A DNA stretch of 64,000 nucleotides. Origin: Corylus avellana (lineage: Eukaryota > Streptophyta > Magnoliopsida > Fagales > Betulaceae). Below are positions 11,371 through 23,240 of this stretch, piece after piece. The notes beneath the pieces were generated by a model. It saw nothing but the letters and a program-made list of their open reading frames with translations, did no database searches and was not told the DNA's origin. The position numbers and the translations under genes were made by a program. The stretch's first letter is position 1, and each line of letters begins with the position of its first letter. The stretch is taken from the NCBI RefSeq assembly GCF_901000735.1, contig NC_081542.1, positions 25,435,093 through 25,499,092 on the forward strand, given 5' to 3'.

Positions 11371-12515
11371 GTTATTTTTTCTATAACATGAATATTTTTT
11401 CAATTTTTTTTTGCATTAAAATATTAAAAAAAAATTTCCTGCACGGCGTGCTAAGCACGCCATGTGCTATGAATCACGACTCTTAATTTTTGCAATGACT
11501 CAGTAGTACTATGACCGCACCCCTATATTCTAAGAAGGTTTAGTGGAGAAATTAAATTATCGTCTTTGAAATTGTCTACCTAATGTGTACAGCGAAATGG
11601 TATCAACTTCATCAACGAAATAGTACTCAACTGTTTGATGGTTAACAAACAATTAATAGTGATTGGGAGTTTGAGTACTTTTCGTTTATGGGGATTTGTG
11701 AGAAGGAATTAGATTGTTTGATTATCATGCATAGTTATTGATTGGTGCTGGGAAGGAGAGTCTCAATAATATAAGTCAATTCCATTTGCCTCTCTATCAA
11801 GAATTAGTCTTTTTCTATTGTTTGATAATCATTTTAATTTAATAATAGAAGGAATTATATCTAAAACATCTCCTAATAAGTAATAAAACATCTCCTATTG
11901 ATGATGCATGGTAGCTTGTTTCTTTTTCTTTTTCTTTTTTTTTCAAATTTTGGATTCATCAATTAGCCAAAGTTATATCCTTGAGAGAGAGTGAGAGCGA
12001 GAGAGAAAATTTGGCTGTATTTAATGGGAAATTGAATTTGGGGGTCTGGAAGTATGGAAATTATAAATTAAGAGGATCATATCTATGGAGGCCTTGAGAT
12101 TGTTTGCCTTCTCTGTCTCTCCCTTTACAGAAGTAGACAACGTTAATCCTGATTCCTAGATTTGGACTGGGAAAGTAATCCCCCTTTCGCTCTCTTTGGA
12201 CAACTCTGTATCATGGAATAACTTTATGTTAGAAAGAAAAGAAAAAAAACTGAAATCACTTAAAAATAAAAAATAAAAATAAAAACACTAAAACAAATTA
12301 TTAATAAATTGGCTAATTAGATTGCAAGAAAATTAATATAAATAGCAATTTTAAAAACTGAAGTGCCATTTCTAGAAGCAGGAGTTCAATTAATGCTTAA
12401 TATTTTTTTTATCAAATAACCTAGTTTTCTTTTATTTAGGGTCCTCATATATAACAAATGCATATATATCCATGAATATTTATTATATTTGTTAATTAAC
12501 AGAGAGTTATATTTT

Positions 12516-12546
<31 letters not shown>

Positions 12547-12717
12547 TGGTAGTTGTTCACTATCCATTACATTAACACAATTAATTAAGTTGTGCATTGG
12601 GTAAAATTTAGTATATATCTTACTCTTAATATGTGAGTCATGCATACATATGGTAGTGAATATTTCATACATTGTATACGTAATTAATTGGGTGTATGCT
12701 GCTTTTCACAGGTTACC
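11371..12717 (+). other. Non-coding stretch before Tnp1-like copy 2
   Basis: Closely related to 6613-7868. Compared with that copy, it has an extra ~95 bp at about 11396-11490, containing the perfect inverted repeat GGCGTGCTAAGCACGCC. Its (TA)n run near 12530 is shorter. No gene was recognised. Confidence 0.5.
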
Positions 12718-14217
12718 ATGAGTAATAGGGGGAAAACAAGAGCACGGAGGGGCTCGTCTTCAGTGCGGCAGTCTATATCGCATGAGTTTCTATCATACCA
12801 CCTTGATGACAGAGAGCAACAAGACGTTGCTCAGCTTATGGGGCTGCAGGACGGGTATTGACCAGTACTTTCAGGTGATATAGAATGGGAGATCCATGTT
12901 CATAATCCATACGGTCCAGCAGACATGGCCCAGATGGGGTATCGGCCTGATTCGTATCCGAACAACGAGTTAGGGCAGAGTTCTCAGGGCCATGTGGAGC
13001 GGCTATATAACCAGCATAGCGCAGGTACGGACAAAAGTTTTTTTGAAAGATTGAAAGTTTTGAAAGTTTCTGAAAGTTGTTGAAATTATGTCTTTGGTCT
13101 TTTTTTTTGGATTTTTGATTATCAAAACATTAGTTTCTAAATATATTGGTGTGATATCAATTACATTTCAATGCAACTACAACTTTATAAAATTCTAAAC
13201 ATTTAAAAAAAAATACAAAACAGGTGGCGAGAACAGTGAGACAAAGCCCCCGGAAGACATGACTGGTGGGATAGGTGCCATGGACGACCCGCAGCCCACC
13301 GACCAAGTTCCCACCGACCGGTTAGGCTCTCGATAGGTCCGGATGATAAGTAAGTGTATATGTTCAAATGTCATGCATATAAGTCTTAATTACTTGTACT
13401 TAGTATCGAATTCTAAATAACTTACATCTGTAATTTTTAATCTGTTAGGTACCGATCCAAATAGAAACACCATTATTGAGGTGGTCGCCATTCGTGACTC
13501 GCATAGGTTGCCGGGGGTCCCCACTGGCAAAAGGATCATACTTGAGTTCAATGCTTCATGGTAGCTCGTTGGCTTTAGCCCCGCGAGGTTTAGACGAATG
13601 GCCGGACACATCATTAGGAGCGGCAATTATGTTCGAATACCGGACGACTGACGAAGGTACTGCAGAGTACCAAGGATGATATATGGGACGCCTTAATGGT
13701 ATGTGTATTTTATTATGTCAAACACTCCTAATGTATGTATATATACGATCTAAATTGTACATATTTATGTGTCTTTATATCTATATACATATACACATAT
13801 ATTTTAGGTTTTTTTAATTTGTAGGTAGACATTTTCGTCCTGCCCGAGTGCAACTTGAAAGCTGTAAAGAATGACGTGTTCCGAGATATGGGCTCCAAGT
13901 TGAGGACTTGGAGGCACGAGCTAAAAAAAGTTCTTACCATTATGGCGAACGATACTCCAGCCATCGTATGGGCGAGAGTGGGGCAAGTAAGGCTCGCCGA
14001 GTACAACACCGTCGACTTGGAGATCATATTGGAGAGATGGTGTAGCCAGAAGAACAAAGATAGGTCATGAGTTATACTATAATTTTGTGTAGTGTCATTA
14101 ATTATAAATGTCTTAGTATTAATATATTCAGAATGTTAATTGTGTAGGATTATGTGGCATATATGAAGAGCTTGCGAGAATTGAACAATACGCCCCATTG
14201 CACCGGGTTGAAGAGCT
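12718..14217 (+). pseudogene. Tnp1-like CACTA gene, copy 2, decayed
   Basis: Same exon order as copy 1: 12718-13024, 13224-13349, 13449-13698, 13825-14059 and 14148 up to the gap. The intron acceptors before the second and third exons are intact here (CAG and TAG). That makes this copy the better guide to the original splice sites. It is nevertheless broken: TGA at 12859-12861 in the first exon, a TAG near the end of the second exon, a TAG and a 1-bp deletion (near 13650) in the third exon, and the donor after 14059 changed from GTAGGT to ATAGGT. The role is as for copy 1. Confidence 0.72.
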
Positions 14218-14317
14218 NNNNNNNNNNNNNNNNNNNNNNNNNNNNNNNNNNNNNNNNNNNNNNNNNNNNNNNNNNNNNNNNNNNNNNNNNNNNNNNNNNN
14301 NNNNNNNNNNNNNNNNN
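14218..14317. other. Assembly gap (100 N)
   Basis: The left side is inside the fifth exon of Tnp1-like copy 2. The right side resumes at sequence equivalent to 11671 in the 5' flank of copy 2. The join therefore steps back about 2.5 kb within the same repeat. Confidence 0.99.
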
Positions 14318-15145
14318 TTGAGTACTTTTCGTTTATGGGGATTTGTGAGAAGGAATTAGATTGTTTGATTATCATGCATAGTTATTGATTGGTGCTGGGA
14401 AGGAGAGTCTCAATAATATAAGTCAATTCCATTTGCCTCTCTATCAAGAATTAGTCTTTTTCTATTGTTTGATAATCATTTTAATTATATCTAAAACATC
14501 TCCTAATAAGTAATAAAACATCTCCTATTGATGATGCATGGTAGCTTGTTTCTTTTTCTTTTTCTTTTTTTTTCAAATTTTGGATTCATCAATTAGCCAA
14601 AGTTATATCCTTGAGAGAGAGTGAGAGCGAGAGAGAAAATTTGGCTGTATTTAATGGGAAATTGAATTTGGGGGTCTGGAAGTATGGAAATTATAAATTA
14701 AGAGGATCATATCTATGGAGGCCTTGAGATTGTTTGCCTTCTCTGTCTCTCCCTTTACAGAAGTAGACAACGTTAATCCTGATTCCTAGATTTGGACTGG
14801 GAAAGTAATCCCCCTTTCGCTCTCTTTGGACAACTCTGTATCATGGAATAACTTTATGTTAGAAAGAAAAGAAAAAAAACTGAAATCACTTAAAAATAAA
14901 AAATAAAAATAAAAACACTAAAACAAATTATTAATAAATTGGCTAATTAGATTGCAAGAAAATTAATATAAATAGCAATTTTAAAAACTGAAGTGCCATT
15001 TCTAGAAGCAGGAGTTCAATTAATGCTTAATATTTTTTTTATCAAATAACCTAGTTTTCTTTTATTTAGGGTCCTCATATATAACAAATGCATATATATC
15101 CATGAATATTTATTATATTTGTTAATTAACAGAGAGTTATATTTT

Positions 15146-15176
<31 letters not shown>

Positions 15177-15347
15177 TGGTAGTTGTTCACTATCCATTAC
15201 ATTAACACAATTAATTAAGTTGTGCATTGGGTAAAATTTAGTATATATCTTACTCTTAATATGTGAGTCATGCATACATATGGTAGTGAATATTTCATAC
15301 ATTGTATACGTAATTAATTGGGTGTATGCTGCTTTTCACAGGTTACC
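14318..15347 (+). other. 5' flank of Tnp1-like copy 3, nearly identical to that of copy 2
   Basis: It aligns with 11671-12717 with no difference that I found except a 17-bp deletion near 14485. No gene was recognised. It shows the same poly-purine, AT-repeat and (TA)n features as the flank of copy 2. Confidence 0.6.
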
Positions 15348-17745
15348 ATGAGTAATAGGGGGAGACTAAAAGAACACTGAAGACTCAGTCTTGGGTCACG
15401 GCAGGTCCTATGTCCCAGCGTGAGTCTAATCTGTACCACCTTGATGACAGAGAGCAACAAGACGTTGCTCAACTTATGGGGCTGCAGGACGGGTATCGAC
15501 CAGTACTTTCAAGTGATATAGAAGGGAAGATTCATGTCCATAATCCATACAGTCCAGCAGGCATGGCTCAGATGGGGTATCGACCTGATTTGTATTCAAA
15601 CAACGAGTTAGGGCAGAGTTCTCAAGGCCATGTGGAGTGGCTATATAACCAGCATAGCGCAGGTACGGACAAAAGTTTTTTTGAAAGATTGAAAGTTTTG
15701 AAAGTTTCTGAAAGTTGTTGAAATTACGTCTTCGGTCTTTTTTTTGGTTTTTTTATTATCAAAACATTAGTTTCTAAATATATTGGTGCAATATCAATCA
15801 CATTTCAATGCAACTACAACTTCATAAAATTCTAAACATTTTTTTTAAAAATACAAAGCAAGTGGCGAGGACAGTGAGACAGAGCCCTTGGAAGACATGA
15901 CTGGTGGGATAGGTGCCATGGACGACCTGTAGCCCACCGACCAAGTTCCCACCAACCGGTTAGGCCCTCAACAGGTCCGAATGATAAGTAAGTGTATATG
16001 CTCAAATGTCATGCATATAAGTCTTAATTACTTGTAGTTAGTATTCAATTCTAAATAACTTACATCAGTAATTTTTAATCTGTTAAGTATCGATCCAAAT
16101 GGAAACACCATTATTGAGGTGGTCGCCATTCGTGACTCGCATAGGTTGCCGGGGGTCCCCACCGGCAAAAGAATCATACTTGAGCTCAATGCTTCATGGT
16201 AGCCCGTCGGCTTTAGCGCCGTGAGGTTTAGACGAATGGCCGGACACATCATTAGGAGCAGCAATTATGTCCGAATACCAGACGACTGGACGAAGGTATT
16301 GCAGAGTACCAAGGATGATATATGGGACGCCTTGATGGTATGTGTATTTTATTATGTCAAACACTCCTAATGTATGTATATATACGATCTAAGTTGTACA
16401 TATTTATGTGTCTTTATATCTATATACATATACACATATATTTTAGGTTTTTTTAATTTGCAGGTAGACATTTTCGTCCTGCCCGAGTGCAACTTGGAAC
16501 TTGTAAAGAATGACGTGTTCCGAGATATGGGCTCCAAGTTGAGGACTCGGAGGCACGAGCTAAAAAAAGTTCTTACCATTACGGCGGACGATACTCCAGC
16601 CATCGTACAGGTGAGAGTGGGGCAAGTAAGGCTCGCCGAGTATAATGCCGTCAACTTGGAGATCATGTTGGAGAGATGGTGTAGCCAGAAGAACAAAGGT
16701 AGGTCATGAGTTATACTATAATTTTGTGTAGTGTCATTAATTGTAAATGTCTTAGTATTAATATATTAAGAATGTTAATTGTGTAGGATTGTGTGGCATA
16801 TATGAAGAGCTTGTGAGCATTGAACAATACGCCCCATTGCACCGGGTCGAAGAGCTACGCCAGGGTGACATATGAGGAGGTCAGTGTCTAATTTACCCTA
16901 CACTTATAGATGTAAACATTATATATATTTACATCTATAAGAACATATTTGTATGTTCTATTTTGTCGACAGACAATACGTGTGGGCACTCCTCCGACTC
17001 GTGCACAAAATTACATCCGCACACACAAGAAGAAGGATGGTGCATATCCGAATGACAAATGTCAAGGAGAGATGTGTATGCTACTCATCTTTCATATGTT
17101 GTTTTGCTTATATATGTGATAGTTTATTTGTGATTAACAGTAGTATGACCTACTGACCCAATAATTAATGTAACATATAGGAGAGGATGGTGGAGCTTAT
17201 ACCCACCGACCCTGCAGCATCTTCGAGCATGACAGAGGAGACGGTCAGGTGGGCGCCGAACGACGCGTACGCCCAGGCGCTTGGAAATAAGCCTGAGTAC
17301 GCTGGCAGGGTTTGGTAGGCTAGACCGAATATTCTGCCTGTGTGGGGCTACATCCACTCATACTATACACCGTCACAAGCACGGTCACAAAACATCGGGC
17401 ACTCCATGATCTCACAAGAAAGTCTTGACAGAGTGCTTGAGGTGGAAAGAGCAAAGCACAAGGCAGAGATAGATGCCTTGTTGGCCGCAAAGCGGGAGCA
17501 GACAGCTGCGCGGGTAGCTCAGCAAGTGGCAGAGCAGATGACTGCGAACAATGCGGAGTTGGCTGCAAAGGAGGCTCGAATGACGGCAATGTTTGACGCC
17601 CGTTTTTGCCAACTCGAGGAAATGATGCGGTCGAGCTCCGCGCAAAACAAAGCTTCCCCACCCTTTGTGATCATGCGATCGTCGGTCAATAGTGGATCAG
17701 GTAATGACATTTTTTAATGGTCAATGTGGTTTTATATATATATAT

Positions 17746-17787
<42 letters not shown>

Positions 17788-18178
17788 CACTTCTAAATTT
17801 AGAGTTTGGATATGTTGTAGTCATTCTCATTAATGATTTTGTAAATCCTGTTGAATTTGGTTTATATGTTATGGTTGGTTTGGTGGTGGATATGGGTTAG
17901 AGCTTTACATTTGAAGTGTTTGGTATTATGAGATGGACCACTATGGTCCTTGTAGAATATTGTTTGGTACATTTGATTTGATCACGAAAATATATTGGGG
18001 GTGTAGATATAAATCTGAATTTGTTGAGTATGATGTCCTTTGTTTACATAGTGACGTTGCTCAATGATTGTTTGTTTTATCATTTGCAGCTAGTGGATAT
18101 CATTTGTTTGGTGAATATTGTTTGGTGATTGTTTGTTTTATCATTGCAGGTAGTGGATATCATGTAAAGGAGCTTTAG
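15348..18178 (+). pseudogene. Tnp1-like CACTA gene, copy 3, the only one with its 3' end
   Basis: From 15438 to 17594 it follows copy 1 at a constant offset of 7,487 bp, with the same stops and damaged acceptors. The start is different: the ATG at 15348 is followed after ten codons by TGA, in a stretch (about 15361-15437) that matches neither other copy well. The last large exon is 17181-17700, with a TAG after GRVW, then a coiled-coil-rich tail ending NSGSG. A short final exon at 18150-18178 keeps the frame and stops (GYHVKEL). This gives the whole 3' structure of the gene. A partial duplication of the final acceptor region (GCAG then TAGTGGATATCAT) lies near 18088. Non-functional. Confidence 0.75.
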
Positions 18179-18529
18179 GTCGATGTCGATGATCTGCATT
18201 GAACGTCTGGTTGGCCATTCACACTTGTTGTACATAAGTTATTTTGTTGATGTAATTGTATTTGTGATAGTTTTCTTGATGTACGTAGTTAGATATATAT
18301 GATAACAGAGATAGTTTTATTGGTGTATATTATGTTATTTATGGTTGGTGTTTGTGGTTGGCCATTTGCACTTGGTATATATGTCATTATTTGTGTCTTG
18401 AAGCTAGTTTTGGTTGATAGTCTGTGATCGACATTGATGGATGTGAATTATGATATTTGTATGGATCGATAGATAAATCGTATATCAGGTTAATTGTAAT
18501 TCAAAATTCGGGTACAGCTTCGAAAAAAT

Positions 18530-18860
18530 TCAAAAAATATATAGGGGTGGGGGGAAAAAACAAAATTTTAAAAATCACCAAATTTTTTAACGTGTCACGT
18601 TATGACACGTCAGAAAAATTTCTGATATGTTAAATCTAACACGTCAAAAAAATTTCTGACGTGCCAATTTTGACACATCAAAAAATTCTGATGTGTTACG
18701 TCTAACACGTCATAAATTTTTCGTTTCTAACGCCCAAAATTTTAACGCTTGACACACGACCAAAAAGCCACGTCAATAACATTTTCTAACGTGTCAAACC
18801 ACCTAACATGTCAAAAAATGCATGTCAGGAAAAAATTCTTTTTTTTTTTTTTTTGTAGTG
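18530..18860 (+). mobile_element. 3' terminus of a CACTA element: subterminal repeats and terminal inverted repeat
   Basis: The segment ends TTTTTTTTTTTGTAGTG at 18860, the reverse complement of a CACTACAAAAAA start, which is the hallmark of CACTA transposons. The preceding ~280 bp holds many copies, in both orientations, of a motif close to TGACACGTCAGAAA, for example at about 18591, 18603, 18640, 18655, 18705 and 18787. Such arrays are the binding sites of TnpA/Tnp1-type proteins. It sits about 680 bp downstream of the last Tnp1-like exon, which ties the gene to this element. The opposite terminus was not found in the window. Confidence 0.88.
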
Positions 18861-20635
18861 AGGTGAGTTGTTAAAATAGAGAGAAGTATACTTTTGATCA
18901 TTTTGGTGAGTAAAATTTGGTGAGGCTATTAGGAATGCTCTAACACAATTCCAAACAAACTCATAGAGCAAGAAATCAATAAGGGACGGAAAAAACTGTA
19001 TTTTTCCTTATTTGGGTTTGTCTTTTCTTTATTTCTTAAGGTGGTTAAACTGGGCTTTCCATGATATTGCGGTAATGAGGATCTGACGAGTTGGATATGC
19101 CGGGCCGAGCAATTTTTCAAATTTCATAGGACCAATGAGGACAAGAGGCTACCCTTAGCAGCCTACCACCTTGAAGGTGGTGCCCAATTATGGTACCACC
19201 TATTTTGAGAGAGGGAGACAGTAGAGGTCACATAGGAAGCCTTGAAAAAAGGTGCCAACTGTTAAAACAATGGCCACACACGAAACGCTTGGCATAGGAG
19301 ATCTACAAAGAATACTGAAAGGTCAGAAAGGCTCGCCAAGGGTATTGGTGGAACCATCTCTGATTCTTAAGTCAATAAAGAATAGATGAAGGAAAGGAAA
19401 AATGAGACTAAACGGGCAGAGTATTGGCTAAATGATTGAATGAGCGTACCTAAAGAAGCTACTTCCTCTTCATTTATAGATATATTGTTTCCACCTCTTT
19501 TTGGTAGGGTAAATGAGTTATATGCTAGCTAGGAACCAGTTTAACAATCACCAAAGGTAACAAATCAGCATGAGAAGTAGCATGGAAAACATGAAATAAA
19601 CATGGAAGGTGACAAATCCAACAAAATGTGATAATTTAGCTTCTTCTTGTTATAAGCCCTTATTGATTCAATGACAGATTTTCATTGCCATATATATCAT
19701 TATAGTTGTATGACAGTAGTATGTGAGTTTACTAAATATTATTTATCTTCAATAAAATGTCTCAATAGTTATTAGTTCTAAATTAGCAAGTTGATAAAGG
19801 GTAGACTATCTATATTGCCTTAAATAATCACAATCAACTAAATAGGTTTCCCCAACTAGCCACTTCTAAATTAGTAAGATGATATAGGGTGGACTCTATT
19901 GCCTTAAATAAATTACAATCAATTCATTAAGAGCAGCTCTAACAGACAAACTAAAATGGTAATATTAGCTAACTTTAACTATATTAATTGCTCAAGTATA
20001 GCTGCTCCATATTTGCTAAAATACATTTATTGTTATAGTGAATAACAATTTGGTGTTATTCACTATAACATGTACACTAGAGAAATTAAATATTCACTTG
20101 ACCAAATTATTACTTTTTTTGTTTGTTTATTGTTTTTGTTTGTTTTATCCTTTGATTAAGTCTTAACAAGAATATAATAATAATAAAAATAATAATATTT
20201 AAAGGCAAGTGTGTATAGAAAAAGCTTTCTCTATTGCTATTTTAACTATTATTGCTCGAGTAGCTCTATGAAGAACGGAGGCGTCAAGCGTGCTTTGAGA
20301 GTCGTTATTATTCGATTCCCTATGCTATATGCTAGTATTTGTGCCCCTTACGCGACTAATCCATGGCATTGTTTATGAGATGCAGGAGAGACACAGAGAA
20401 TCCACCCTCCCCCATAGGCCACCTCCTCTCTCCTTTGCTTTGTCTGAGCTTTATATTTTTCTATATCTTTATAAATAATTTCTTTCACTCAGGGTGATGC
20501 CCCCCACAAGGGACAAGGATCCTATTTCCTCTCCCCGAAGAGGGGTTTCATTTAATGCCAATAAAAAACGAAATTTCCCCCAACAAACAGGCCTATGCAA
20601 TGAAAATTTATGTCCGAGACATAGCAATTATCATA
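18861..20635 (+). repeat. Repeat block E, copy 1 (contains a gag fragment)
   Basis: The block recurs at 55690-58380 in the same orientation and, in part, at 41882-42590 inverted. It starts with MITE-like sequence (GGTGAGTAAAATTTGGTGAGG ... GGAATGCTCTAACACAATT). It then carries the gag fragment at 19048-19208, a piece of a MITE near 19672-19735 (TAGTTGTATGACAGTAGTATG) and AT-rich sequence without genes up to 20635. The CACTA terminus abuts it on the left. Confidence 0.7.
19048..19208 (+). pseudogene. Gypsy-type gag core fragment, copy E1
   Basis: The translated fragment contains YCGNEDLTSWICRAEQFF and LPLAAYHLEGGAQLWYHL. This is the conserved core of Ty3/gypsy gag (retrotransposon gag domain: a Trp-x-x-Arg-Ala-Glu-x-Phe-Phe pattern followed by HLEG-x-A-x-x-WY). 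A TGA replaces an expected Arg just before YCG, and a TGA follows HLF. Downstream sequence to about 19330 still resembles decayed gag. The same ~55-residue fragment occurs near 42316-42480 and 55890-56300. Confidence 0.75.
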
Positions 20636-21030
20636 TGTTGAGATAAAATAATCCTAGGATCACAAATGAAGCAAAAAAATAGCAGAATAATAAAATAACA
20701 ATCAATCACACAGGACACCAAAATTTAAGTGGTTCGGCTTAATAAGCCTATATCCACTGGCAGAGACAATCCAGAAAAAATTCACTAACAAAATGATGGA
20801 GTACAAAAAGTAGTACAAATAAACCACTTAAACCCAAAAGTCTCAATACACCCAAGCTCACTTTCACACAAAAGAGAATAATCTCGTAATTCTCCAAGAG
20901 TTTCAGAGCTACTGACCTCTCTTCATTCTCTAATTTTTTTTCTCTCTACGAAGTGCTGCTGTCCCTCAAATCTCTTGACCAAATGGCATCAATCAAGTAT
21001 ATATATATTATTTTCTGGGCAAATAAGGAA
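20636..21030 (-). mobile_element. Copia-type LTR, minus strand
   Basis: On the plus strand it begins TGTTGAGATAAAATA, so the minus strand ends TATTTTATCTCAACA, a familiar 3' end of plant copia LTRs. It contains AAGTGGTTCGGCTTAATAAG, a recurrent U5 motif of these LTRs, and on the minus strand a TATA-like run near 21000. The right boundary is approximate. No primer-binding site was seen next to it. A second copy starts near 58369 and is cut by a gap. Confidence 0.5.
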
Positions 21031-21039
21031 AGGGTACAT

Positions 21040-22190
21040 GAATCAAAAAACCGAAATAGGGTTAGGCTCCCCAACAACAAACCCAAAATAATAATACAAT
21101 GCAGAAAATACAAACAAATAGGAAATGGGCCAAAAAATGGCCCGGTCCTCTGGATCTTGGTCAACAGACCAAGAAATGGCACCATCAAAGTAGTGTTTTA
21201 AGCAAGCCAAAGACCTGACTAGCTTTGAAACAACAACACCCTCCAAAAGGAAGCTGTTGAAGGAGAGGCAATGAATTCCCATCTGGATCTGCTGTAAGGG
21301 AGTACCGATCTTCGGTTGATGAAGCAATCTCCACAAAAAAATCAAACTAGAGTAGCTTAAGGAGATAAATACCCACAAAAAAACAACAAAACACAACAAA
21401 CAGAAATACAAGACACAAAGCAAAGCAAAATACAATAAAGAAAGCAAAAACCCTTCAGCAGCATGAGCAATAGAGCGAGATTCTGGGCCGGCGAGTGTAA
21501 GCCATTCATCGGAGCGTGAAGTACACACGCCGGTGATGGAGATTGGAGGGCCAAAATCAAAGGAGCAAAAAACCACAAAACAGCGGTAGGGGTGGAGGTA
21601 GGCGGGCGAAGGACAGATCGGAGTAGCCACACGTGGATGACAGCTATCCACACTTCGAAGCGTGTGTACCACGCGTTCACAAGTGAGATCCACTCTCAGG
21701 CACGTGTGGCTCACGCTCTGACGAGTGTTGGCCGGACGGAGGTTCAGATGGTTGCGTTGGGGAGCGGGGAGGCTGTAGAGCATCGTGGTGAGGTATGTGT
21801 GATGGAGGAGCGAACTGATGTTGACAGATCAGGTTTTGAAAAAACCAAATCGAGATACATCAATTTGGGGGTTGGGGAGGTTGATGGATGGCAGGTGGAG
21901 GCTGGGCTCAGCCGATCTGTGGTGGAGATGGGACTGTGCTGAACAGTGATAGTTGAGGAGCAATGGGAGCTACTGTGAAGGGGAAAAAAAGACAAGAAAC
22001 AAAACAGAGCACAGGGAAAAACAAAAGAAAAAGAAAAGAAAATGAAGGAGAACAAGGGTGGAAGGGAGGAGGGAGGGAAAAAATTCCATCCCTCCTCCCT
22101 CAGGCAGCCACACAAGGTGGAAGGAGAACCTCAAAAGGAGGTGGAAAGCTTCTCTTAGAGAGAGGGAGGAGCTTCTCTCTCTAAAAGAAG
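21040..22190 (-). repeat. Unclassified retroposon-like repeat, copy 1
   Basis: The minus strand contains TTGTTGGGGAGCCTAACCC followed by a T-rich end (ACCCTTTCCTTATT). The same sequence, with a long similar region upstream, occurs on the plus strand at about 32460-32910. The part away from that end is GC-richer and full of GCGTG/CACGC words (21600-21750). A 246-codon open frame (21783-21043, minus) has low-complexity hydrophobic composition and no recognisable domain. I cannot assign this family; it could be a short LINE-derived or other non-autonomous retroelement. Confidence 0.4.
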
Positions 22191-22386
22191 CATTTTTTTT
22201 GTTATTTCAATCACATATATATGTATATAAAAACTGCCGATAAAAATGCTTCATGGCGAAGGAAGTGAAAAACTAAGAAGAGACAAAAGGCACTTAATGG
22301 CAACCAATAAAAGAACAAAAGATGGGGCCCACGGTCAGACTGGATAAAACAAGTCATAGGATCTGAATCCCCTTCCATTGTAGGAA

Positions 22387-22756
22387 AAATTAGAGATTCT
22401 CTAAATATTAATCTTGGCCATTCAATATTATCTNNNNNNNNNNNNNNNNNNNNNNNNNNNNNNNNNNNNNNNNNNNNNNNNNNNNNNNNNNNNNNNNNNN
22501 NNNNNNNNNNNNNNNNNNNNNNNNNNNNNNNNNGGCCCATGGGGGTGGCCAAATCCACCCCCATGGCTCATCTAGAGTGGCTAGCCACTCCATATTTTTT
22601 ATTAGTTTATTTAAATCTTTTATTATTTTTATTTTTATTTTCTTTTTAAAAATTTAATAATATTTTATTATTTAAACTTTAGTGGGGCACGTGACATTTT
22701 GTAGTGCGTTGGATTAAAATGAACGGTCCAAATGGACAATTAGAGAATCTCCAATT
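22387..22756. mobile_element. Foldback MITE with an assembly gap in its centre
   Basis: The left end AATTAGAGATTCTCTAA is answered on the right by the inverse TTAGAGAATCTCCAATT near 22741-22755. The inner arms also pair (TTGGCCATTCAAT with GAACGGTCCAAAT). The centre is a GC-rich palindrome (CCATGGGGGTGG ... CCACCCCCATGG at 22538-22566), and 22434-22533 is N. A related element is at about 57664-58148. It lies 485-850 bp upstream of the intact UGT start codon. Confidence 0.6.
22434..22533. other. Assembly gap (100 N)
   Basis: The gap sits at the GC-rich palindromic centre of a foldback MITE, a likely cause of failed assembly. Confidence 0.99.
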
Positions 22757-22839
22757 ATCCCCTCAATTGGAACTTGGAAGGGATCCAGATCCCAAGTCAC
22801 ATGCTCTCCATCAGATAATGTGATTTTCACATGATTAAG

Positions 22840-23082
22840 AGAAATGACAGAAATTTCATTTAAATCAGTCTGGAAGAAATATCTTTCAACCCATTTAAAA
22901 TAGTGTTAAATATTTATAAATATTTAAAACGCACATTAAATTTAGTCTAAGTTAGTAAACTGTTATTCATAACGGTAAGAATTTCATGTGCGTTTTAAAT
23001 GTTTTTAGACACTTGACACTATTTTAAATGGGTTGGAAGATATTTCCTCCAGATTGGTTTGGAGGAAATTTCTGTCCTTTAA
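22840..23082. mobile_element. Foldback MITE in the UGT upstream region
   Basis: Arms of about 65 bp pair with each other. The left arm reads GACAGAAATTTCATTTAAAT ... TTTCAACCCATTTAAAATAG. The right arm reads CTATTTTAAATGGGTTGGAA ... GGAAATTTCTGTC. The interior also carries AACGCACAT/ATGTGCGTT. It ends about 160 bp before the start codon of the intact UGT. Exact ends and target duplication were not resolved. Confidence 0.7.
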
Positions 23083-23185
23083 GAAATACAAGATATTTTT
23101 ATAGACCGAGTTGAAGAACTCTTTCAACCCAGTTTTAAAAAAACCTGTGTCAATTATTATTTACCACTATAGGTAAATTTTTTTG

Positions 23186-23197
23186 CTATTTATATGC
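23186..23197 (+). promoter_or_regulatory. Putative TATA box of the intact UGT gene
   Basis: CTATTTATATGC lies 44-55 bp before the ATG at 23241, in AT-rich DNA just after the MITE. If this is the TATA box, transcription would start near 23220. That start would exclude the in-frame upstream ATG at 23205 and favour 23241 as the start codon. Confidence 0.4.
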
Positions 23198-23240
23198 AAG
23201 GAAGATGCGACATGCTTTCTACAGAAAGGGAGAGAGGAAC

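Noticed and set aside
21043..21783. 246-codon open frame on the minus strand
   Set aside because: Composition is biased (runs of Leu, Cys, Phe and Tyr), no known domain is seen, and the same DNA matches the repeat at 32460-32890 only at nucleotide level with different frames. It is most likely a chance frame in a retroposon.
23205..23240. Upstream in-frame ATG giving a 492-residue UGT
   Set aside because: The extra 12 residues have no counterpart in UGT copy 4, and the putative TATA box would place the transcript start after this ATG.
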